Positions 55,243 through 64,000 of a stretch of DNA of 64,000 nt are shown here, in pieces. The notes below the pieces were generated by a model. The model saw only the letters and a list, made by a program, of their open reading frames with translations. It did not search any database and was not told the DNA's origin. The first letter of the stretch is position 1. Every line of letters begins with the position of its first letter. Both the position numbers and the translations under genes were made by a program. Source of the DNA: Gymnopus androsaceus JB14 (taxonomy: Eukaryota; Basidiomycota; Agaricomycetes; Agaricales; Omphalotaceae). Location: NCBI GenBank assembly GCA_009733575.1, contig ML769554.1, positions 25,807 through 89,806 on the forward strand, given 5' to 3'.

Positions 55243-58200
55243 TCAGAGTACAGTAACAAACACATTTCCACAGAACAAACATCTATGAACTGCTTCAAGA
55301 AGCTCCTCCACGAACCAGCTTCTACGCACCGTAGGAGGAAGAAAATCTCTCGTTTCCCCTCTCCCCATTGCATTAGTATCCCCAGTAGTATCACCCTGCG
55401 AGTTTCCAAGACTCGAGAAAGGAAGAAAAGCCTTCCTGGTACACCCAATGCATATACGTACTTGCGCCGTGGAGAGTATAAACGTTGTTACTGAGCATCG
55501 AGCTGTGCATAGGTCGTTTAAGCATTGCTGAATGTGTAAAATGCGTCAACAAGGACTTACACCATGCATGTCCATTCGTGCACGTCGCAGTGATGATAGA
55601 CTGCAATGGAACTTCCACCCCACAGGCTGGACATCTCTCATTAAGATGCTTATCGTGTTCGTCGACCGGTACGATCTGTCTTGCAATGTCTGACAGCTTT
55701 TTCCCCTCCGCAGCGAGATTCACGGGGGAGCCGGGAAGAGTGGATTGAACGACGAGGCGAAGGACGAACGGGATTTCGTCGGCTGTGCAGGAGAGGTCAG
55801 TTGAAAGGCAGGCGTAGTATACAGGATATAGGAACGTACAAGTAAACGCCCCAGCCATAGCAATCAGATGCCTTATTAACGTTCTTAAATTTCGATGTGA
55901 GATCGCATTCAACAACCCATGCGCAACACCACCGAAATCCGCTTGTTTTGCATCAGAGGAGGATTTCTATTGAGGGATCAGTTAGCATGATCATTCAACC
56001 AACCACTCGGATTCGGACTCACCCAAGCGAAATCCGCCAATGACAACCTCATCCTCAACAACAAAAGCTCGTTGTAACCAAAAAGATGTCTCTTTAGGCT
56101 GTTTCGAAAATCTTGTCGTAGGCTGTCATCGAGGGTGTTCTCTTGCATTTGATCCAGATGGATATTCATCGTATGGTCACCATCCTCCGCTCCGCTGTTC
56201 CCAATACCGAGCATCTTGATCAATGGGGAATGGAGGCGAAAGAGAATAGGGTGTTTCCGGAGATGGAAGAGAACGGGACGTAGATAGTGAAGAGGAGCGG
56301 AGCCTAAGTTCAGTTGAGAATGGCCGTTGATTGGTAGAGACTTTAAGTGGGAGACGTACCAACTTTTGAATGCTTCAAAATATCTACCAGAGTCTTCAGT
56401 ATACTCTCGTCGCTCACATCGTCCCAAATCCGTGCAACGGTGAAGAGACTATTGTGCTTCGCGTCGTGTTTGTAGCTGAAATCCGCTGGACGCGTTGCCC
56501 TACAAACCAAACGATTTAGCATCATCTACATGAGGAGATTCAGAAAACGTACTCATGAATCCATACCACGCTCCCAAACTCATCGTCGTACAAAACCATC
56601 CCATTGATCTTCATAACATCCGAGGAAGTCACTTTCAGTTCACGCTCGACTCGAGCAAACACACCCCGCACAGTCGTTGACAGAGTCGCGCTTCTTAGAT
56701 TCGATCCTTCTCCCAGGGGTGTAGGAATAGAACTCGAAGCAGGAGGAGAATCCAATATGGGCCCAGCGGCAGCGATCCCATAAACAACGTGGAAAGATCC
56801 ATCGACCAGACAGACGAGCAGTGCATCCAGGTGGTGGATATATTGCATTCCAGATAGTGGTTGTAGAGATGTGGATCCGATGGAAGTTTTTTGTGTTTTC
56901 AGTCGAATGGAGTAGAGTCCCGACCAGTATGTTGAAACGTCGGCACTAGACGTGGAGGGAGAGGATGGTTCAGACCAAAAATGAATCGTGCCGGGTCTAC
57001 CGTATACCAAGATACGCTATAGTAATTCCATGAGCGATCACAACCAACTAACACAATAGAAAGCTCACCGAACGCCCAGGTATATCAATCCATTTCAGTG
57101 CAGTAAGTGTACCCTGGCGCGCATCCGAGATCTTCGTTTCGACACGTTCAAAACTCGTTGAAAGAGTAAACGGAAGCCCAAAAGGCGATGTTTTCATGGT
57201 AGCCTGAAGACTTTGCTCGACCTTGACAATTCCAATGCTGCCATCGGGTGTTGAGTAGGCTACCAGCGCGACACCTGCATAATTGAATCGATGAGCCATT
57301 TCACTCTCTATAGTCATGAATGTACATGTCATAGGCTCGATAAACTCCCACTGGGAAAACGCTACGTGCGTTATCCACCTATCCGTTACACTGAGTTTGC
57401 ACTGGATTTTTATTTTGTTTTCTTCCTGTGGATGGTACCTGAAGAATGGATTAGAGAACGAAAACATAGGTTGGTCCATAGGCATTACTTTATGAAAATG
57501 AGATCTCCAGCCCTATTTCCGCAAACCAGGAGCGAAGCATCCAGCTCTGGTTCGGGTGAAAGCAGAAATTTGGCTTGAGTAGACCAAGCGATGCCTATGA
57601 ACCAATATAATCCTCGAGATGGAAGGAGGAACAAGCAACTAACATAGATTCTGGGCCGCGATCGTACCAGCAGTGCTAGAAAAGGATTCGTCTTGCATAA
57701 AGTGTTCCAATAGAACGTTCGTCACGTTAGTGATCTAGAAAAAGTCGGTGAGCAGATAAATCAACCAAACAATAAGAAGGAGGGGCACCTTTTTCCATTC
57801 ACCTTTCAGACTGTTCTTTCCTGCCATCCAAAGCGTTAAATCCATGTTACTACTGAGAACAGCAAGAATGCAGCTAGAGATGGGTGCAGAAGTTTTAGCA
57901 TTCGAAAAATACTGATCAGAAGATTACGCACCCTGCATCCGGTGTAATATTGCTTGGAGATAGTGTCATGGCCCAAACGCTAATGTCCATGGCACCCAGA
58001 GATATGACACTCCAATCTGAGAACCGGATGAGTGCACGATGAAGAAATAAAGCGGGCCTCGAACCTTGCGAATGATCAGTCCATCTACACGCGTCGGTTT
58101 TGTCAAACTGTATCAAGGTCCGAAACCAACCCAAAGTTGGCCTATCATCGGTATCCTCGTCGACAGAAGATCTCAAAACCGTGGTTGTGTCAAAGTTTAT

Positions 58201-58392
58201 TCCGGGTTCTGGGGTCTATCAATCTGGATTAATGGCGTGTAGATGGATGGATAGAATTCTTACCATGATATAAACGGCGGATTTTGAGGTGAAGATGGCT
58301 TGACCATCTTCGGACCATTGAATGCAGTTTATCGAAGGAGAGGTGATAGCCGTAGGTACATTCAAGGATGTATAAACGGGCACAGATTCCAT
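55243..58392 (-). CDS. TFIIIC 90-kDa-type subunit (TFIIIC-delta N-terminal and zinc-ribbon C-terminal domains)
   Basis: A subunit of transcription factor IIIC, which recruits TFIIIB and RNA polymerase III to tRNA genes. It starts at 58392 (MESVPVYTSLNVPTAITSPS, then CIQWSEDGQAIFTSKSAVYI), the first blade of a WD40-like N-terminal domain. Later minus-strand exons (about 58176-57916, 57485-57048, 57010-56540, 56427-55978, 55915-55590) continue this region. The last part carries a zinc ribbon: CPACGVEVP, CTNGHAWSRCSVTTFILST (joined across a GTAAGT...CACAG intron), then CIGCTRKAF and WFVEELLEAVHRCLFCGN, with TGA at 55243-55245. These four cysteine sites match the zf-TFIIIC family. At least seven short introns are implied; not every junction was fixed. 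No inactivating lesion seen. Confidence 0.75.
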
Positions 58393-59465
58393 CCTTGATC
58401 AAGTTATATCACTACAGGATGGCCCATCTAGCAGTTGAGATCCAAATAAATCACTGTCCGAGCATGATGACGGAAAGAAGTGAAAATCAATTGAAAACAT
58501 GACCAGGTCAAAACTGAATTTATCGGCGCTTATTTATTTATTTTTACTTTCTCTCCCCATGAGCTTCAAGCGCGTTCACACTCAACTTGTATCGTCTAAC
58601 CCAAATAAAGCTTCAAGGCGCTCGGCTACTGTAGAAAAAGTTAGTTCAAGACGAAAGGGACGTTCATGGGAAAAATTTTACTGGGAAATTCACAACGACT
58701 CGTCGCTCGGAGAAGGGATTCTCGTGAAAATCATGATCATTGGTCTTCGAGTCTCTTGTGTATTCAAACGAAAGGAAGGAACAATATCTAACAATACCCG
58801 AGTGCCCTAGTCTATGATGCCCGATGGCCCTCAGATCATCTTCCTTACCTCCCTGTCTTTTCTCTTGCCTTCCACCCTTCCCCTGAACTACTTCCCCTCT
58901 CCAGTCCTCCTGCTCCTGCTCCTAATCTCCTCCCCTCCCCTCGTCCCACCTACGCTACGGCTCTCCCCCATATACTACAGTTCAAGTCCAAGCGGTTGCA
59001 TATTTCGCATCCGAAGGACCAATTCAAGTTCTAGTATCCCTTCCTCCAATTCCCCCACGCATCTTGCGTCTCTTGTGCGCTGTCTCACGGGTCCTGGCTC
59101 ATCCATCCATCGTTCTGATTCTATGTCCGACACGTATATTTCTTCATTCACAATAATTAGTTCCTTCTTGCCCAATGACGTCTAACCTAAATATCTTGCG
59201 CACAAAATTTGAGAGGTAGGAATTTTGAAGATTAAAACCTCTTAGTCAGTGCTACCCTTCACAGAACTGGTCATGGTGCTAATTTACCGTTATGCCATCG
59301 ACTGTGTGAGCGGTTATGTATAAAAACAGGAGTGGAACAATACAAGCCCTTCAACTTGCTGGTCGGGTTCCTCCCAGCTATTAATTTTTAATTTGAAGGT
59401 GCGTCGGCTCACCACTTTATCATCCTATACACTTAAGGGATCTTACTGCAACTCATGTCGATAAA
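58393..59465. other. Upstream region of the TFIIIC-type gene; no other gene recognised
   Basis: A pyrimidine-rich block at about 58830-59060 (many CTCC/TCCTGCTCC words) encodes only low-complexity frames. The promoter of the divergent flank may lie at 58393-58500. Confidence 0.4.
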
Positions 59466-59640
59466 ATGCGTTCACTGATTACTCCTTTCCTATCATTATT
59501 GTCATCCTCTGCACTGTCACTACTGTGTATGCAGCACCAGCCGATGTAAGCACTGACAAGTTTTATCTGAATACCGTTCAATCTCTCGTATATCGTAAGT
59601 CATCACTGCCATGTCAGACCTCTTTACATCTCCCGTAACC
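59466..59640 (+). other. Possible first exon of a secreted protein, truncated
   Basis: ATGCGTTCACTGATTACTCC begins a hydrophobic stretch. In a shifted frame it reads VILCTVTTVYAAPADVSTDK, a typical signal-peptide end. The frame does not continue and no further exon was recognised. Probably a remnant. Confidence 0.25.
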
Positions 59641-59706
59641 ATTTCAAAAGTCACTTGGGGTGTTGGTTCCCAAAAATCCCCCAACCATGCTTGTAGAGTG
59701 TGACTC

Positions 59707-59979
59707 CATCAGCAAAGCCTCTATGATGTGGGCAGTGCTTGAGCAAACTGTCCAGAGTTCCCAGCGCTCCAGCATCCCAGCACTCAGATGGTCCAGCCAA
59801 TGCAGGAGGGGGCTCCCAGAAGCTCCCAAGAGGCTGCAAAATTACCTTATTTGGAAATAGAAAAGAGATGTTGTATGATTTTATATTTCTGACAGCAACA
59901 GCACTGGGAGCTCTGGGAGTACTGGGAATTTTAAGTATTGCTGTGGGAGTTAAAATGCAAAATACAGGTTTTGCTGATG
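59707..59979. mobile_element. 273-bp CATCAG-family miniature element
   Basis: Left tip CATCAGCAAAGCCTC, right tip ACAGGTTTTGCTGATG, and a TC duplication on both sides (59705-59706 and 59980-59981). The interior has CCAGAGTTCCCAGCGCTCC and GGGAGCTCTGGGAG motifs in opposite orientations. No coding capacity. Confidence 0.8.
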
Positions 59980-59981
59980 TC

Positions 59982-61239
59982 CAAAGTCTTTGTTACCCAC
60001 TCCACCTCCACTGAGCTCCAACAAAGGTTTCTCAGCATATCATTTCTCACATGCAATGAGAGGATGACCCAGTATAAACAGGAGATCATATGGATGTTCT
60101 AATTGGCCAAGGGGAAACCAGAACTCCAACCACAAGGTATACTCTAATATGACTTTCCAAAAGATGTCATGCAACAGGACAAGGAAGCTGTTATATCCAT
60201 GCAACCTCCAATACTCATGATTGACATTACCACAATTGGTTGGTACTGATGAGCAATTGCCGCCAGCGAGCATTGGATATTCTTTGCAAGTTCCAATTCA
60301 TTCTTATTGTTTATCTTTTATATTACTTATTGTTCTTCTACTGAATTAACTGTTGACTCTTATTGTACTTCTACTGAATACTTACCTACCTTGGTCCAAT
60401 AGCTCTTTGAGTATATAAGCTAGAGTATTCTGTTTAGTAGTCTTCAGTTTAAAGATCAACTTGGATAACTACTTCTCTGGAGATTACCTTTGTCATCATC
60501 TCTATTGTTTGTCTGCCTTCTACTGACAATGATTCCTCTCTTCATCAGACTATGTGACGTAGCAAGGGTGTTGACTGGCCCAAGTAGTGAACATGATCAT
60601 TGAGTTGAATCAGTTCTAAATCCCAGGTAGAATAAATTATATGCTGTAGCTTGCTCTTGTTGATAAGCACAGTGGAAAGTTGTAACATCTATATTGTCAG
60701 CACAAGGAGAACAGTTGCAAAATGCTTGCTTCAAGGAAGGAAGGAGATCTATGTTAAGATATGGATGAGGTTCAACTGAAAAGGTGTTTTTGTCACCATA
60801 GAACTACTTTAATGCTACTATGTAGCACTATGTAGCTCGCATAACTCTCATAGAGTTTATCCCATGTATATGCATTCCCCAAAAGTTCATTGAACCAAAT
60901 GCATTCAAGCTTCCACACACATGTAACTGCAGTGAACACTTTGCTCAGGGTTCACACCTGTTTGTGCACTCATGATTAAACATCCTTGAATTCTTGAGAT
61001 GTGCACTAGCACCACCACTCTTCATGCAATCTTGATGCATTCAACTAAGTCCACTTTTCTCCTGCCCTTAAGTCTGTTGGATTTTGTGTCAAAGTCATCG
61101 AGCTCGGAAGCTCACCGTAGATACCGGACCCCTATGTTTGTTGTATATAAGGCCCGTTGTTGGATGCGGATGCATCCGAATGTCCTTGCTTACCACCACC
61201 AAGCAGGACAACCCGGAATTTACTTGTTGTTTGTATTCT
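59982..61239. other. No recognisable gene
   Basis: Short frames; nothing identified. Confidence 0.45.
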
Positions 61240-61457
61240 ACTCGAGTGATGCCGCACCATTTATCATAACAGAATTGGATCCTGCCTGGCTGAGGCAGTC
61301 AATAATTCAGCAGAGCCCGAGCCCTTTCAGAAATAGGGGCAGCTCACCGTTGTCACTCAAGACTCCATTGCAACTGTTTACTGCAAGCTCTCTGAGTTGT
61401 TTTACTCAAACCCACCTGGCAAGGTGCAGTTGTTCAAAGTCCTCTTTGATGTTGAGG
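61240..61457 (+). pseudogene. Unrecognised coding relic
   Basis: One frame reads LAEAVNNSAEPEPFQK, then a TAG, then DSIATVYCKLSELFYSNPPG and KVQLFKVLFDVE up to a GTAAGT donor. It looks like a real exon with one nonsense codon. It could belong to a gene upstream of the helicase relic. No family named. Confidence 0.35.
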
Positions 61458-61509
61458 TAAGTTGTTGGAAGTCGCATGGTGCCCGTAGAGAACTGTGGCC
61501 TGTGTGCAT

Positions 61510-61650
61510 GTATGTTGGTGGTAACCAGGCCATGTCATACACTGTCGAAAGTCATATGCAGGTGATAACCAGGCCATAGTATATGCACATATGGTGGTGG
61601 TACCCAGGCCATGGCATATGCTGTCAAAAATCATGTGCCAGTGGATCAGG
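61510..61650 (+). repeat. Short tandem repeat, ~80-bp unit
   Basis: GGTGGTA(A/C)CCAGGCCATG(T/G)CATA followed by CTGTC(G/A)AAA(G/A)TCAT(A/G)TG occurs about one and a half to two times, with extra partial CCAGGCCAT words. Confidence 0.5.
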
Positions 61651-62449
61651 CTGTGGCTCATTCGCTGTCTTTGTTGGTTGTTTATTTGCTCCTTCACCAT
61701 CTCATCATCCTCTGTGTTCACCACTCTCATGTCAAAGCAGTAATGCTGCAGTCATCAGACATGAGCATAAGGCCCACAGATTATTGGGTGTTATTGGAAA
61801 TCTTAGGTTTCCAGAATGCAGGATTCCGGGGGTGTATTTACAGATGCTAGAGGATTGGTAGCACTTTTCTAGGTGCGGATCAAGCCCCTATGGCTCTGGT
61901 AGTTTGTTCAAAACCAATGTTTGTGCAGGATAAACAACCTTCCCTGAAGGGGCTTGTGACAAAGTGCCGTAAATCTTGAACATCTTTGATGATGTGTTGC
62001 ACATTGCTATCCCTTCCGATCCTTTAGCGGGCTGAGGAATATTTATTTAATACCTTACTCTCAAGAATAAACTACCTTTTACTCTCTCTCTCTCATCTGA
62101 ACTGTTTTTCAAAATCACGTGATTTTCTGTGCTGGCAACAAGTGGCAAAAATCTCAAAGACTGGGCTTGGAGGATTACCAGAAGTGGTGAGTTCAACCTC
62201 AAAGTTTTCTGATATCTTCCTTTACTCACTTGACATGAAATGGAACCATTTTCTCTCAGAATTTTGCATGATTCCCTTTTGCAAGCCGTGTCAATTATTC
62301 GGGAAGTGCTCTGGGACCCTCAGTACAAACTTTAGGCATTTTGGTGAGTTTTTATATCTTGTTTCTATTACTATATGATCTAACTGTGCATATTACAACA
62401 GATTCCTGTGTATTCAATGGATTTTTTGCTTGAATATGGCACCGGACAT
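61651..62449. other. No recognisable gene
   Basis: Short frames; nothing identified. Confidence 0.4.
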
Positions 62450-64000
62450 TGCCCCAAACATGCTTCCAGAGCCTTCAGAGCCTTTGACCTCTTTTCCAAC
62501 TCCGGAAGTACATTGTACACCGCAGAAAACTTGCAGCTCTACTGCACATACACAGGAACACTTGTTGCCTTTGAAACAGACACCTCAAAAACATTGAAAG
62601 GCTGCAAAAGCCACGCTACCAACTGCCAACAAGATTCAACAATTATCCATCAATATGTTTCATCTCAGTTACATCCTGGACAACTGGCAAATTGAAATCA
62701 TCAAGGAGGTGCATGAGGGTAAAGATTCAATCTTCATCACAGGTACTGGGTATGGCAAGAGCTACGTCTTTGAGATGCTTGTGCTCTTGGGTGAACGAAA
62801 GGTTGTGCTGGTCATTTGCCCCCTCAAGGCATTGGAATATGACCAGGTATGTATTATTTTTTTAATTAATGCACCTTTCATGTAATAATAAACCCATAGG
62901 CAGCTTAGGCTACTGCAAAAGGACTCCGTACGGTGGTTCTCAATGAAGACACTTCCAATACTGCTGAAAACTGGAAGACTGCCACGCTTTCAGCCCAGCT
63001 TGTGTATATGTCTCCAAAGATGGCCCTTTCACCATGCTTTGATGCTCTGTTCAAAGATGGCAAGTTTCAATATTGGCTCAAGGTAGTCATTGCTGATGAA
63101 GCTCATTGCATTGATGAGTGGGGTGATGATGACTTTCACCCACTGTACCACCAACTCAACCAACTTTGCCCGTTTACTGGGCAAGAAGTGCCTTTCCTTG
63201 CGTGTACTGCTACCTGCCGAATGCAGACATTCAACCTGCTTTGGGACACATTGGATTATGGGGACCATTCATTCTGGGGTATTGACATTGGCTGCGACTG
63301 AGAAAATTTACTCTTCCTCATCCAGAAAATCACTAATGAGGCTGAGCCGGTCCTTGAAGCCCTCAGGATCCTTCCTAGTCACATGGATGCTGAGACTTCA
63401 GCGAGCGACATCCCTCTATCCATCTTCTACTGTCACTTGGAGCAGGGTGTTGAGATGCAATAAAGGTTGCGTGCCAGGCTGTACCTGCTCATCTACGCAA
63501 GTACATCCATGCATTTTCATCAGATTTATCAGAGGATGCGAAGAAGGACATATGGGTAAAGTTTGCAAAGGGAGAGATACGGATCCTGTGTGCTACTGAT
63601 GTGGCCAGGATGGGCTGTAGCATGGTATATCTTCATACTCAAATGCCCATTGACTTCCCTATCCATTATTCTGCAGTGATGGGGACACTCTGGGCATGAC
63701 AGGCTTACAAAAGCTGTTTGTGTTCTTCTTGTTCCATCATGGGCATTGCGACCTCCACTTCCACTCTCACTTCCTGCTCTTGACCGAGTTAAAGGCAAGA
63801 AGACAATTGGCAAACCAAAGCAAAACCTAGTCTGCCAAGAAATGCTTGATGCTGACCTGGAGAAATTCATTAATGCTGGTCATGGAAACCCTCAAGGTAT
63901 GTATAGAGTTCATTTTTTTCTTATTGTAAAACATGGCCTGATTGCATTGCTCTATCTATAGGCTGTCTTCATGAGATTTCACACAGAGTATTCCAGCCGG
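62450..64000 (+). pseudogene. RecQ-like DNA helicase relic (runs off the window)
   Basis: An ATP-dependent superfamily 2 helicase of the RecQ-like type abundant in Agaricomycete repeats. Visible motifs in order: motif I GTGYGKS (about 62743), VICPLKALEYDQ, YMSPKMALSP, motif II VVIADEAHCIDEWG (about 63090), LACTAT, KGEIRILCATDVARMGCS (about 63570), and a changed motif VI region (GHSGHDRLTKAVCVLLVPSW, usually GRAGRD). In-frame stops: TGA 62595-62597, TAG 62906-62908, TGA 63299-63301 and TAA 63461-63463. A frameshift lies at about 63465-63490. Most stops would revert by T-to-C. It cannot encode a full helicase. Confidence 0.75.

Noticed and set aside
58814..59185. 123-codon Ser/Pro/Leu-rich ORF as a gene
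   Set aside because: Composition follows a pyrimidine-rich tract, and no start context, introns or domain support it.

Overview
The window looks like nuclear DNA of a mushroom-forming basidiomycete (Agaricomycetes). Introns are about 50-70 bp with GT(A/G)NGT donors. The genes include a TFIIIC subunit and a kinesin. The repeat load consists of Ty1/copia, gag-like fragments, hAT, a RecQ-like helicase relic and many small fold-back elements. I saw no bacterial operon structure, no rRNA and no CRISPR array.

Layout. 1-10.8 kb is a scrambled segmental-duplication zone. It holds two large copies of an unrecognised secreted-protein gene (742-3849 and 7847-8964), a further relic at about 9630-9825, and plus- and minus-strand fragments of a kinesin tail. 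12.06-13.57 kb is a well-supported six-exon gene for a single-pass membrane protein. 14.15-19.49 kb is a decayed Ty1/copia element whose 3' end carries an inverted copy of its own RNase H region. 19.5-31 kb is AT-rich and repeat-laden, with DUF6699-like reading frames, an uncharacterised protein gene, a hAT transposase relic, tRNA-like promoters and several miniature elements. 31.4-42.85 kb is a tandem duplication of [secreted-protein gene + 30-codon ORF + kinesin]. The first kinesin copy is truncated; the second runs to 42850. 44.19-45.46 kb is a four-exon minus-strand secreted protein. 45.5-55 kb is gene-poor with miniature inverted-repeat elements and gag-like fragments. 55.24-58.39 kb is a minus-strand TFIIIC 90-kDa-type subunit with a C-terminal zinc ribbon. 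58.4-64 kb ends in a RecQ-like helicase relic cut by the window edge.

The strongest unexplained signal is a family of small transposable elements that share the terminal tip CATCAGCAAAA...TTTTGCTGATG. Six copies have both ends and exact 2-bp target duplications of differing sequence (GC, CT, AG, TA, TA, TC). Their interiors are arrays of short palindromic motifs that differ from copy to copy. One copy splits the last coding region of a secreted-protein gene; another sits inside an intron 7 nt from its acceptor.

The genes most likely to work are the membrane protein, the secreted lectin-like protein and the TFIIIC subunit. The four larger secreted-family copies, the copia, the hAT and the helicase all carry stops or frameshifts, many of them explicable by C-to-T changes. 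The long kinesin copy shows two apparent frameshifts in its tail, so its integrity is uncertain.
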